Positions 31,643 through 39,724 of a DNA stretch of 64,000 nt are shown here, piece by piece. The notes under the pieces are model-generated. The model was not told the DNA's origin, did no database searches, and saw nothing but the letters and a program-made list of their open reading frames with translations. The stretch spans positions 2,196,799 through 2,260,798 of the forward strand of contig NZ_CP129104.1 in assembly GCF_030406605.1 (NCBI RefSeq). The letters run 5' to 3'. Origin of the DNA: Curtobacterium sp. 458. GTDB taxonomy: Bacteria > Actinomycetota > Actinomycetes > Actinomycetales > Microbacteriaceae. Position 1 is the stretch's first letter; each line of letters opens with the position of its first letter. Both the position numbers and the translations under genes were made by a program.

Positions 31643-31680
31643 GAACCCCCTCCGATCCCGGATCGGAGGGGGTTCTCCCG
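31643..31680 (+). terminator. Terminator of tRNA-Thr
   Basis: Perfect 15-bp stem GAACCCCCTCCGATC / GATCGGAGGGGGTTC with a 3-nt loop, followed by TCCCG. Starts 2 nt after the CCA end. Confidence 0.8.
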
Positions 31681-31712
31681 TTCGTGCACGGGTCGCCTGG
31701 TAGACAGGCCGC

Positions 31713-32738
31713 ATGACGGTTCGGTGGGGAGTGCTCGGAACGGGCGGCATCGCGCGCTCGTTCGTCGGTGACTGCGCGGCGGTCGGTGTCGAGTTCGTCG
31801 CGGTCGGCAGTCGGACCGCGGCGTCGGCGCAGGCGTTCGCGGACGAGTTCGACATCCCGCGGCCGCACGGCTCCTACGAGGAACTCGTCGCCGACCCGGA
31901 CGTCGATGCCGTTTACGTCGCGACGCCCCACTCCCGCCACGCCGCCGACGCGCTCCTGGCGATCGAGCACGGCAAGCACGTCCTCGTCGAGAAGGCGTTC
32001 ACGATCACCGCCGCCGAGGCCCGCGCGGTCGCGGACGCAGCCCGCCGTGCCGACGTCGCGGTGATGGAGGCCATGTGGACGCGCTTCCTGCCGCAGATGG
32101 CGATGATCCGGCAGGTGCTCGCGGAGGGCCGCATCGGTCGCCCGCGGCTCGTCGAGGCGACGCACCACCAGGCCCTGCCGTCGGACCCGCAGCACCGGCT
32201 GAACGACCCGGCGCTGGGCGGGGGAGCGCTGCTCGACCTCGGCATCTACCCGGTGTCGTTCGCCGTCGACGTGCTCGGACTGCCGGAGTCGGTCGTCGCG
32301 TCCGGCACGCTCAGCGAGCAGGGCGTCGACACGCAGATGGGCATCGTGATGACCCACGTGGGTGGGACGCAGTCGACGGTGCACTTCGCCCTCGACCTCG
32401 CGAGTCCGAACACGGCGTCCATCATCGGCGAGGACGGCCGGATCGACCTCGACGCGACGTGGTTCACGCCGACGACGTGGCGCCTCCGCGACCGGGACGG
32501 CGTCGTGGTGGAGGAGTTCGACGGCCGTGAGGAACGGACCGGCTACGGCCACGAGGCGCGCGCGTTCGAGGCGATGATCGAGACCGGGACGCACGAGGGC
32601 GGGCCGATGGACCTCGAGGAGTCGGTCGGGATCATGGCGCTCCTCGACGAGGTCCGGCGCCAGGTCGGCGTCCGCTACGCGGCCGACGAGCAGGCGGATC
32701 AGGAAGACGGCCTGGAGGCTCCTCCCGCAGTTCCGTAG
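31713..32738 (+). CDS. Gfo/Idh/MocA-family oxidoreductase
   Basis: 341 aa. N-terminal Rossmann fold with GTGGIARSF (residues 9-17), and the EKAFTITAAEA segment, which is the EKP-like lysine motif of this family. The central region has WTRFLPQMAMIRQVLAEGRIG and GGGALLDLGIYPVSFA (with the GGG...D...Y signature). This is the dihydrodiol-dehydrogenase-like/glucose-fructose-type NAD(P)-dependent sugar or inositol dehydrogenase group; the substrate cannot be told. TAGACA 6 nt before ATG is a weak leaderless signal. The stop TAG overlaps the dacB -10. Confidence 0.88.
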   Translation: MTVRWGVLGTGGIARSFVGDCAAVGVEFVAVGSRTAASAQAFADEFDIPRPHGSYEELVADPDVDAVYVATPHSRHAADALLAIEHGKHVLVEKAFTITAAEARAVADAARRADVAVMEAMWTRFLPQMAMIRQVLAEGRIGRPRLVEATHHQALPSDPQHRLNDPALGGGALLDLGIYPVSFAVDVLGLPESVVASGTLSEQGVDTQMGIVMTHVGGTQSTVHFALDLASPNTASIIGEDGRIDLDATWFTPTTWRLRDRDGVVVEEFDGREERTGYGHEARAFEAMIETGTHEGGPMDLEESVGIMALLDEVRRQVGVRYAADEQADQEDGLEAPPAVP

Positions 32739-32741
32739 GAT
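32736..32741 (+). promoter_or_regulatory. dacB -10 box (leaderless)
   Basis: TAGGAT spans the stop of the previous gene and ends 8 nt before ATG 32750. Confidence 0.55.
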
Positions 32742-32749
32742 CGGTCGCG

Positions 32750-34243
32750 ATGTCCGAGCCGCAGCCCCCACGACCGACCCTCGCCGAGCGCGCCCGTCAC
32801 GCCGTCACCGCGTTCCGCGGCTCGGTCGCCCGACGTCCCGTGCCGTGGATCGCCGGTGGTCTCGCCGGTGTCCTCGTCCTCGGTTCCGGCGGTGCGGTCG
32901 CGGTCGCGGCGGCCACCATGCCCGACGTGGCGACACCGGCGCAGACCACCGCTGCGGCGCCCTCCGCGACGGCGCCAGGCACGCCGTCCGCGAAGCCGTC
33001 GGCCACCCCGACCGCGACCGGGCGCGCGGTGCCGGAGGACCCCGCGGGACCGACCGCGCTCCGCACGTGCAGCATCGACCAGGCCGCGGGGGCACCCGGA
33101 CTCGGATCGTTCGAGGGGGCCGTGGTCGACGCGGCGACGGGCGAGGTCCTGTACTCGCACGCCGGCGACCAGCCGAAGCAGACCGGCAGCGTCATGAAGA
33201 CCCTGACGACCGCGACCGCACTGGCCGTCCTCGGCGGCGATCACCGCATCCCCACGACGGTGACGAAGGAGGCGAACGGGACGATCGCGCTCGTCGGGCA
33301 CGGTGACGCCACCCTCTCCGCGGGCGGCGCGACCGTGTACCCGGGTGCCCCGACGCTCGGGCAGCTCGCACAGCAGGTGAAGGCGAAGCTCGGCAGCTCC
33401 CCGGTCACGACGATCGTCACGGACGACACGTACTGGAGCGACGCCGACGCCTGGGACCCGACGTGGCCCGTGTCCGAGCGGACCATCGGGTACCAGCCGG
33501 AGGTCACCGCGCTCATGGTCGACGGCGACCGCGCGAACCCCGGAGCAGCGACGTCCCCGCGGTCCACCGACCCCGTCGGGCGTGCCGGGGCGGCGTTCCG
33601 GACCGCGCTCGCGAACGCGGGGGTCGTCGGCGCCGCGAACGCGCAGATCGTCAAGCGCGCCACCACCTCGACGGACACCATCGCCACGGTGTCCTCGCAG
33701 CCGGTGTCGACCCTGATCGGCCAGATGATCCCCAACTCGGACAACACCCTCGCCGAGATGCTCGCCCGCATCTCGTCGAAGGAGTCCGGGTCGAACGGCT
33801 CCGCAGCCTCGCTGACCGGGGTGTACCAGGCGGCGCTGAAGACCTACGGGGTCGACCCGTCCGGCATCGTGATCAAGGACGGCTCGGGGGAGAGCGCGGC
33901 GAACGCGGTGTCGCCCGAGTTCGTCGCGAAGCTCATGGTGCCCGTGCAGGCCGGCGCGAAGGGCCTCGGCACGCTGTCGGACGCCCTGCCGGTCGCGGGC
34001 GTCTCGGGCACGCTCTCGAGCCGCTTCACGGGTGCGAACGCCGTCGCGCGGGGCAAGGTGCACGCGAAGACCGGCTGGATCGACAGCGCGAACACGCTCG
34101 GCGGCTGGATGGACGCGGCGGACGGCACCCGCCTGACGTTCGCGTTCTACGCCATCGGTTCGTCGCGGGCGGCAGCGCTCCCGGCACTCGACGCCGTGAC
34201 CGCGGCCACGTACTCGTGCGGGGCGAAGCTCACCAGCTCGTAG
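32750..34243 (+). CDS. dacB: D-alanyl-D-alanine carboxypeptidase/endopeptidase (PBP4 type)
   Basis: Class C penicillin-binding protein, 497 aa, trims peptidoglycan peptides outside the membrane. N-terminal membrane anchor (about residues 33-56) is followed by a Thr/Ala/Pro linker. Active-site motifs: SVMK (S147-K150), SDN (330-332) and KTG (440-442). Full length for the family. Confidence 0.92.
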   Translation: MSEPQPPRPTLAERARHAVTAFRGSVARRPVPWIAGGLAGVLVLGSGGAVAVAAATMPDVATPAQTTAAAPSATAPGTPSAKPSATPTATGRAVPEDPAGPTALRTCSIDQAAGAPGLGSFEGAVVDAATGEVLYSHAGDQPKQTGSVMKTLTTATALAVLGGDHRIPTTVTKEANGTIALVGHGDATLSAGGATVYPGAPTLGQLAQQVKAKLGSSPVTTIVTDDTYWSDADAWDPTWPVSERTIGYQPEVTALMVDGDRANPGAATSPRSTDPVGRAGAAFRTALANAGVVGAANAQIVKRATTSTDTIATVSSQPVSTLIGQMIPNSDNTLAEMLARISSKESGSNGSAASLTGVYQAALKTYGVDPSGIVIKDGSGESAANAVSPEFVAKLMVPVQAGAKGLGTLSDALPVAGVSGTLSSRFTGANAVARGKVHAKTGWIDSANTLGGWMDAADGTRLTFAFYAIGSSRAAALPALDAVTAATYSCGAKLTSS

Positions 34244-34288
34244 CGCACCCGATGCGGTCTCCGAGGCCGTCCGGTGCAAGATGGACCC

Positions 34289-34909
34289 ATGGCCAGGGCA
34301 CTGCTCGTCGTCGACGTCCAGAACGACTTCACCGAGGGCGGTGCGCTCGGGGTGACCGGTGGTGACGCCGTCGCCGAGCGCATCTCGGTGTTCCTCGGGC
34401 AGCACGCGGGGGAGTACGACCTCATCGTCGGCTCCCGCGACTGGCACCACGGCGACGACGACAACGGTGGGCACTTCGCCGGAGCGGAGGGCCCGGACTT
34501 CGTCGACACGTGGCCCGTCCACTGTGTCCAGGACACGCCCGGCGCGGACTACCACCCGGCGTTCGACACGGACCCGGTGGACGTCCACGTCTACAAGGGG
34601 CAGGGGGCGCCGGCGTACTCGGCGTTCCAGGGGCGCACGGCCGACGGCGTCCCGCTCGGCGAGGTGTTCGAGCAGCACGACGTCCGCGAGGTCGACATCG
34701 TCGGCATCGCCACCGACCACTGCGTCCGTGCCAGCGCGCTCGACGCACTCGAGGGCGGCGCGGCCGTCACGGTGTACGAGGATCTCGTCGTCGGGGTCGA
34801 CCCGGGGCGCAGCGCCGCAGCGCTCGACGAGGTGCGGGCGGCCGGCGGGCTCGTCGACCACAGCGACACCGACGAGGGCCTGCACCGCCCGGGCGGCGCG
34901 CGCATCTGA
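34289..34909 (+). CDS. pncA: Isochorismatase-family hydrolase, nicotinamidase-like
   Basis: 206 aa from ATG 34289, with CAAGAT ending 6 nt upstream. Catalytic triad D9 (VVDVQNDF), K103 (VYKGQGAP) and C145 (ATDHCVRA). The metal-binding segment SRDWHHGDDDNGGHF matches PncA (D-x-H...H). Converts nicotinamide to nicotinic acid for NAD salvage. Assignment to PncA rather than another isochorismatase rests on these motifs and size. Confidence 0.88.
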   Translation: MARALLVVDVQNDFTEGGALGVTGGDAVAERISVFLGQHAGEYDLIVGSRDWHHGDDDNGGHFAGAEGPDFVDTWPVHCVQDTPGADYHPAFDTDPVDVHVYKGQGAPAYSAFQGRTADGVPLGEVFEQHDVREVDIVGIATDHCVRASALDALEGGAAVTVYEDLVVGVDPGRSAAALDEVRAAGGLVDHSDTDEGLHRPGGARI

Positions 34910-34942
34910 CGCCGCAGCAGGCGTGACGCGCGCGCCCGCGCG

Positions 34943-36781
34943 TCAGACCAGGAGCTGGTGCTTCGCCAGTTCGCGGTAGAGCGGCGTCGACTCGACGAGC
35001 TCCGAGTGCGTTCCGACCCCCACGACCCGTCCGTGCTCCAGCACGACGATGACGTCCGAGTCGACCACGGTGGACAGCCGGTGGGCGATGACCAGCAGCG
35101 TGCGGTCCTCGGCCACGGCGTCGATCGCGAGCCGCATCTTCTGCTCGTTCACCCCGTCGAGCGACGACGTCGACTCGTCGAGGAGCAGGATCGGCGGTGC
35201 CGCGAGGAGCGCCCGGGCGATGGCGAGCCGCTGCCGTTCACCGCCGGAGAGCATGACGCCGTCTTCGCCGACCTGCGCGTCGAGGCCCCGGGGGTCGCGG
35301 TGCAGGACCTCGCCGAGGTTCACCGCCTCGAGGACACGGACGCAGTCCGCTTCGGTGGCGTCCGGCGACCCGAGCAGCAGGTTGGCGCGGATGGTCCCGG
35401 CGAGCACCGGGGCGTCCTGCTCGACGTAGCCGATCTGGGCACGGAGCTCGGCGCGGTCCAGCCCGCGGACGTCGACGCCGCCGAGCCGGATCACGCCGTC
35501 GGTCGGGTCGTAGAACCGCTCGATGAGCGCCAGGGTGGTCGACTTGCCCGCACCCGAGGGGCCCACGAGGGCTACGCGCGAGCCGCGGGGGACCCGGAAG
35601 GAGACGTCGTGCAGCACCACGTCGTCGGCGGGGGCGGTGTCGGCGGGGCGATCCGTGCCTCCAGGCCGGTCCGTCGCCCCGTCGGGACCGGACGCTTGCG
35701 CAGCTGCCGCGTACCGGAACGACACGTGCTCGAACGTGATCGCGTCGTCGCTCGGGACTGCCGCGGCGACCCGGACGGCGCGGTCGTCCTGGTCCTCCGT
35801 CGGCAGGTGCAGGATCTCCTCGATGCGGCCGAGCGCACCGAGCGCCTGCGCGACCGCGACCGCGGCGCCCATCGCCTGGCCGAGCGGCATGATCATCATG
35901 AAGAGCAGCAGGATGAACGTGATGAGCGTGGCGATGGTGATCGTCCCCGCTGCGACCTGGGCACCGCCGACGCCGAGCACGGCGATGAAAGCGACCTGCA
36001 TCACGATGCTCGCGACCGGGACCACGAACGCCGACATCTTCGCGATGTCGAGGCCGCGCTTGTACGCCTCGGTCGCGTGTCCGTCGACCTCGCGCACCTC
36101 GCGCTCGGTGGCGCCGGCGGCGCGGATGGTGCGGACGGCACCGATGCCGCGCTCGACGGCCGCGGTGAGGTCGCCGACCTTCTCCTGCGCCTTCTTCGAG
36201 GCGACGCGGATGCGGCGGCTGAGCCCACCGACGACGACGATCGCGACGGCGACGATGACCACCACGATCACGAGCAGGAGTGGATCGATGATCGCCATCG
36301 CCACGATCGCGCCGATGAAGGTGAGCGCGCCGCCGATCGACTCGATGAGCCCCTGGGTGAGCACGGCGCGGAGCAGGGTCGTGTCGCTGCCGACGCGGGA
36401 CACGAGGTCACCGGTCCGTCGCGTGTCGAACTCCGAGATGGGGAGGTTGAGGATGCGCGCGATGAGCTTCCGACGGGTGCTCAGCACGACGCCCTCGCCC
36501 GCGCGCTGGAGCAGGAAGTGCTGGATGCCGTTCAGCAGACCGGCCACGATGACGAGTCCGACGAGCAGCCACACGAGCGTGCTCAGCGTCCGTCCGCCCT
36601 GGACCGCGGTGATGACCTGGTTGACGAGGAGCGGCTGGGCGAGGGAGGCGCCGGCGCCGAGGACGCTCAGCACGATGATCACGGCCATCGCGGGCTTGTT
36701 CTCGAACAGGTAGGACAGCAGGCGGCCGAAGCTGGCGCGGGGACCGTCGTTCTTCTTGGGGCGGGCGAAGGGGGAGCTCAT
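34943..36781 (-). CDS. ABC exporter, fused membrane and ATPase domains
   Basis: 612 aa from ATG 36781 (AGGAACACG just upstream). Six-helix membrane domain (about 20-320), then the ATPase: Walker A GPSGAGKST, signature LSGGERQR, Walker B ILLLDEST, H-loop IAHRLST. A multidrug/lipid-type homodimeric or heterodimeric exporter. A 25-residue Gly/Asp/Pro-rich insert (near residue 360) separates the first beta strand (SFRYA) from VVLHDVSF and is not typical. Translated right after a small HTH gene whose promoter has two operators, so the pair is probably self-regulated. Substrate unknown. Confidence 0.88.
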   Translation of the reverse strand: MSSPFARPKKNDGPRASFGRLLSYLFENKPAMAVIIVLSVLGAGASLAQPLLVNQVITAVQGGRTLSTLVWLLVGLVIVAGLLNGIQHFLLQRAGEGVVLSTRRKLIARILNLPISEFDTRRTGDLVSRVGSDTTLLRAVLTQGLIESIGGALTFIGAIVAMAIIDPLLLVIVVVIVAVAIVVVGGLSRRIRVASKKAQEKVGDLTAAVERGIGAVRTIRAAGATEREVREVDGHATEAYKRGLDIAKMSAFVVPVASIVMQVAFIAVLGVGGAQVAAGTITIATLITFILLLFMMIMPLGQAMGAAVAVAQALGALGRIEEILHLPTEDQDDRAVRVAAAVPSDDAITFEHVSFRYAAAAQASGPDGATDRPGGTDRPADTAPADDVVLHDVSFRVPRGSRVALVGPSGAGKSTTLALIERFYDPTDGVIRLGGVDVRGLDRAELRAQIGYVEQDAPVLAGTIRANLLLGSPDATEADCVRVLEAVNLGEVLHRDPRGLDAQVGEDGVMLSGGERQRLAIARALLAAPPILLLDESTSSLDGVNEQKMRLAIDAVAEDRTLLVIAHRLSTVVDSDVIVVLEHGRVVGVGTHSELVESTPLYRELAKHQLLV

Positions 36782-36788
36782 CGTGTTC

Positions 36789-37004
36789 CTAGTCTCTGCC
36801 GTACTTCTTGTGCACTGCCTGGCGGCTGACGCCCAGGAGCGTCGCGATCTCCTGCCACGAGGCGCCGGCGTTGCGGGCACGGCGGGCGGCGAGCTCCTCC
36901 GTGCGGTCGAGGGCCTTGCGGAGCTCGCGCACCGAGGCGAGTGCGGCGAACGGGTCGTCGCCGTCGGCGCCCGAGGCCAGCGTGGTGATGGTCGGACCGT
37001 CCAT
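36789..37004 (-). CDS. Small helix-turn-helix regulator
   Basis: 71 aa from ATG 37004. The C-terminal half reads LAARRARNAGASWQEIATLL and then GVSRQAVHKKYGRD, a sigma-70-region-4-like/XRE-type helix-turn-helix. No ligand domain. It lies 7 nt before the ABC exporter start, and its own promoter overlaps two GTCAA-TTGAC palindromes, which points to autorepression and control of the exporter. Promoter: TTGACA (minus, 37040-37035), 18 nt, TAGGTT (37016-37011), 6 nt, ATG. Confidence 0.78.
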   Translation of the reverse strand: MDGPTITTLASGADGDDPFAALASVRELRKALDRTEELAARRARNAGASWQEIATLLGVSRQAVHKKYGRD

Positions 37005-37007
37005 GGT

Positions 37008-37023
37008 GTCAACCTACATTGAC
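37008..37023 (-). promoter_or_regulatory. Operator 1, overlapping the -10 of the HTH/exporter promoter
   Basis: GTCAACCTACATTGAC, an inverted repeat of GTCAA/TTGAC. It covers the -10 TAGGTT (minus strand) that lies 6 nt before the HTH gene ATG. Centre-to-centre distance to operator 2 is 28 bp. Confidence 0.65.
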
Positions 37024-37035
37024 GATCGGGGGTGT

Positions 37036-37051
37036 GTCAACCGGGGTTGAC
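37036..37051 (-). promoter_or_regulatory. Operator 2, overlapping the -35
   Basis: GTCAACCGGGGTTGAC with 7-bp perfect arms (GTCAACC/GGTTGAC). It overlaps the -35 TTGACA of the same promoter. Confidence 0.65.
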
Positions 37052-37113
37052 GGGGCGGGGTGGGGCGGGCCCGGGCCGTGCGGATGCGACGTTGCGCGGG
37101 TCGATCACGAGGT

Positions 37114-37165
37114 GTTTCGTCGCTCGATGCTCGCGCATCCGATGTGCGTGCATCGGGCGACGAAC
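37114..37165. repeat. Near-perfect long inverted repeat
   Basis: Arms at 37114-37130 and 37150-37165 pair over about 16 bp with an inner 6-bp stem (GCGCAT/ATGTGC) nearly closing the loop, so a 52-nt cruciform-like structure is possible. No gene or known element fits. Confidence 0.5.
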
Positions 37166-37244
37166 CGCGCGTCGAACGACGGGCGCGACGTCGCAACGCG
37201 CGCGTTTCGTGGGCGCAGGCCGCCCGCACCCACCGCACCACACG

Positions 37245-37290
37245 ACGGACGGGAGGCGCGGTGCCCGCTGGCACCGCGCCTCCCGTCCGT
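37245..37290. repeat. Dispersed palindrome family, copy 3
   Basis: Perfect 21-bp arms (37245-37265, 37270-37290) with a 4-nt loop; core GGGAGGCGCGGTGCC. Located just after the MFS transporter end (minus strand), so it may end that transcript. Confidence 0.8.
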
Positions 37291-37310
37291 GACGTGCGCA
37301 CCCGGGTGCG

Positions 37311-38765
37311 TTACGGGGCGAGGCTCCCCGAGGAGCGCACGTGGCCGTCGCCGGCCGCCGCGTCGGCGGGGACGCCGAGCACGCGCTCGGCCTCGGCCTC
37401 GCCGAAGTCCGCGTGCCGGGTCTCCTTGACGAAGAAGAGCGCGACGAGCGTCACGACCGCGGCGATGGTCAGGTAGAGCCCGACGAGGAAGATGTTCCCG
37501 TCGGCCTTCCACAGCGCGAGCGCCACGGTCGGGGCGAGCGACGCACCGAGGATCGATGCGACGTTGTACGCCACCGCCGAGCCCGTGTACCGGACGTTCG
37601 TCGGGAACAGCTCCGGCAGCAGGGCGCCCATCGGCCCGAACGTCAGGCCCATGAGCGACAGGCCGACGATCAGGAAGGTGACGACGGTGATCGGCCCGTG
37701 CGAGGCGGCGAACCAGATCTGGAACGTCAGGCCGAACACGGCGATGCCCGCGGTGGTCCAGAGGAGCGTCGACCGGCGGCCGAACTTGTCCGCGAGGAAC
37801 CCGGCGACCGGGGTGAGGATGCCGAAGAACACCACGCCGATCATGAGCAGCGTCAGGAACTCGCCGCGGGAGTACCCGAGGCCGATCTTCGGGACGAGGG
37901 GACCGGCCGTGGCGCCAGTGGTGCCGTAGGTCAGCGTGAACGTCGTCATGAAGTAGAAGAGCACGTAGGTCGCGACCATGCCGAAGGTGCCGATGATGAG
38001 CGGCCGCCACGAGGTGCGGAACACCCGGGCCAGCGGGACCTTCGCGACCGTGCCGGACTCCTGCACGCCGCGGAAGACGGTCGACTCCACGAGCTTGAAC
38101 CGCACGTAGAGACCGACGATCACGAGGACGGCGGAGAGCAGGAACGGGATGCGCCAGCCCCACGCCTGGAAGTCGGCGTTCGCCGTGCCGTCCGCGCCGG
38201 CGGGCATCGCGGCGTTGATGGCGATGAAGAGCCCGTTCGCGAGCAGGAACCCGATCGGGGCGCCGAGCTGGGGGAGCGAACCGAACACGCCGCGCTTGCC
38301 CTTCGGGGCGTTCTCGGTCGCGAGCAGCGCCGCACCGGACCACTCGCCACCGAGCCCGACGCCCTGTGCGAAGCGCATGACGGCGAGCAGGACGGGCGCC
38401 CAGACGCCGATCGAGTCGAACGTCGGCAGGCAGCCGATGAGGAACGTCGCCGTGCCCATCACGAGCAGCGAGGCGACGAGCGTGGCCTTGCGGCCGATGC
38501 GGTCACCGAAGTGGCCGAAGATGATCGAGCCGACTGGTCGGGCGAAGAACGCGAGGGCGAACGTCACGAACGACGACAGCTGCGAGGCCGTCGGGTCCTC
38601 GTTCGGGAAGAACAGCGTCGGGAAGACGAGGACCGCCGCGGTCGCGTAGACGTAGAAGTCGTAGAACTCGATGGAGGTCCCGACGAGGCTGGCGATGACG
38701 ACGCGGGAGCGCGGGTTGCCTGCGGGTGCCGGGGTGGTCGTGCTGGGTGCCGATGCGGCTGACAT
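37311..38765 (-). CDS. MFS transporter, metabolite:H+ symporter (MHS) family
   Basis: 484 aa, 12 predicted membrane segments. VIASLVGTSIEFYDFYVYAT is the typical MHS N-terminus; GHFGDRIGRK is the MFS loop 2-3 motif, RFAQGVGLGGEWSGA a helix-4/5 motif, and ADKFGRRSTL the loop 8-9 repeat. Related to proline/betaine, citrate or shikimate symporters; the substrate cannot be told. Divergent from nothing nearby; its 5' region has TAGGCT (minus, 38913-38908), about 140 nt upstream. Confidence 0.88.
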   Translation of the reverse strand: MSAASAPSTTTPAPAGNPRSRVVIASLVGTSIEFYDFYVYATAAVLVFPTLFFPNEDPTASQLSSFVTFALAFFARPVGSIIFGHFGDRIGRKATLVASLLVMGTATFLIGCLPTFDSIGVWAPVLLAVMRFAQGVGLGGEWSGAALLATENAPKGKRGVFGSLPQLGAPIGFLLANGLFIAINAAMPAGADGTANADFQAWGWRIPFLLSAVLVIVGLYVRFKLVESTVFRGVQESGTVAKVPLARVFRTSWRPLIIGTFGMVATYVLFYFMTTFTLTYGTTGATAGPLVPKIGLGYSRGEFLTLLMIGVVFFGILTPVAGFLADKFGRRSTLLWTTAGIAVFGLTFQIWFAASHGPITVVTFLIVGLSLMGLTFGPMGALLPELFPTNVRYTGSAVAYNVASILGASLAPTVALALWKADGNIFLVGLYLTIAAVVTLVALFFVKETRHADFGEAEAERVLGVPADAAAGDGHVRSSGSLAP

Positions 38766-38954
38766 GCGTGTGTGGTGACTCCGAGGGGAGCACCCGGGAG
38801 GGGTGCAGCGGTGTTCCGGACGGCGGACACCGGTCGGTTCGCGCAGGTGGCGCGTCGCCGATCGGGTGCGTTCGGTGGGTGGTTGACCGCTTGTGACGGG
38901 GGCTCACAGCCTACGACAGATGTCGCTTTCCTGCGAATCCGCAGAGAACGAACG
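38766..38954. other. Long leader/promoter region of the MFS gene
   Basis: No gene is seen. TAGGCT on the minus strand at 38913-38908 would give a leader of about 140 nt containing a GCACCC-stem-GGGTGC hairpin near 38790-38806. I do not recognise a riboswitch. Confidence 0.35.
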
Positions 38955-38999
38955 GCCGGGAGGCGCGGTGCACGTCGTCCGTGCTCCGCGCCGCCCGGC
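38955..38999. repeat. Dispersed palindrome family, degenerate copy
   Basis: Two 19-nt arms (38955-38973, 38981-38999) with 17 matches; core GGAGGCGCGGTGC / GCGCCGCCCGGC. Downstream of ribA. Confidence 0.6.
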
Positions 39000-39004
39000 G
39001 GGCG

Positions 39005-39067
39005 GTCGCGCTGGTGCGCGCCGTGGTCGCGCTGGTGCGCGCCGTGGTCGCGCTGGTGCGCGGTCGC
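39005..39067. repeat. 21-bp tandem repeat abutting the ribA stop
   Basis: Almost three copies of GTCGCGCTGGTGCGCGCCGT plus one base (39005, 39026, 39047 partial) lie directly after the minus-strand ribA stop at 39068. Same arrangement as the array after holB. Confidence 0.85.
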
Positions 39068-39724
39068 TCAGCTCGCGGCGCCGGCCTCGAGGTGGGCGGG
39101 CAGCTGGTGGCCCATGCGGTCCCGCTTGGTGTCGAGGTAGCCCGCGTTCTGCGCGGAGATGCCGACGACGAGCGGCACGAGCGACTCGACCGCGATGCCG
39201 TGCTCCTCGAGCTGCCGACGCTTCTCCGGGTTGTTCGAGAGGAGGCGGACGCTCGTGATCCCGAGGTCGGCGAGGATGCCCGCGGCGCCGCCGTACTCGC
39301 GCGAGTCGGCCGGCAGCCCGAGGGCGAGGTTGGCGTCGAGCGTGTCGAGGCCGTCCTCCTGCAGGCGGTAGGCCTTGAGCTTGTTGATGAGGCCGATGCC
39401 CCGGCCCTCCTGCCCGCGGAGGTAGACCACGACCCCGCCCTCGGCTGCGATCGTGTCGAGCGCGGCGTCGAGCTGCGGGCCGCACTCGCACTTCAGCGAG
39501 CCAAACGCCTCACCGGTGAGGCACTCCGAGTGCACGCGGACGAGCGCGCCGTCGGCGGGGGCGGAACCGTCGGGCAGGGGAGCGATGATCGCCACGTGCT
39601 CGGCGCTTGTGACGAGGTCGCGGTAGGCGCGCATCTCGAACGTGCCGTGGGTGGTCGGGACGTTCGTGGACACCTCGAACTGGACCGGGCTCCCCGGCGT
39701 GGGGGAGGTCAGTGCGTCGGTCAT
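39068..39724 (-). CDS. ribA: GTP cyclohydrolase II
   Basis: First step of riboflavin synthesis: GTP to the diaminopyrimidine 5'-phosphate. 218 aa. Zinc ligands in HSECLTGEAFGSLKCECG (three Cys), GTP-binding RGQEGRGIGL, and the catalytic region GITSVRLLSNNPEK. This is a stand-alone RibA, not the fused RibBA form. ATG overlaps the ribD stop (ATGA), forming a ribD-ribA operon. No FMN riboswitch is seen upstream of ribD. Confidence 0.93.
   Translation of the reverse strand: MTDALTSPTPGSPVQFEVSTNVPTTHGTFEMRAYRDLVTSAEHVAIIAPLPDGSAPADGALVRVHSECLTGEAFGSLKCECGPQLDAALDTIAAEGGVVVYLRGQEGRGIGLINKLKAYRLQEDGLDTLDANLALGLPADSREYGGAAGILADLGITSVRLLSNNPEKRRQLEEHGIAVESLVPLVVGISAQNAGYLDTKRDRMGHQLPAHLEAGAAS

Noticed and set aside
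37052..37310. Small plus-strand genes between the HTH gene and the MFS gene
   Set aside because: Short Arg-rich frames across inverted repeats and the palindrome; no ribosome site and no similarity I recognise.
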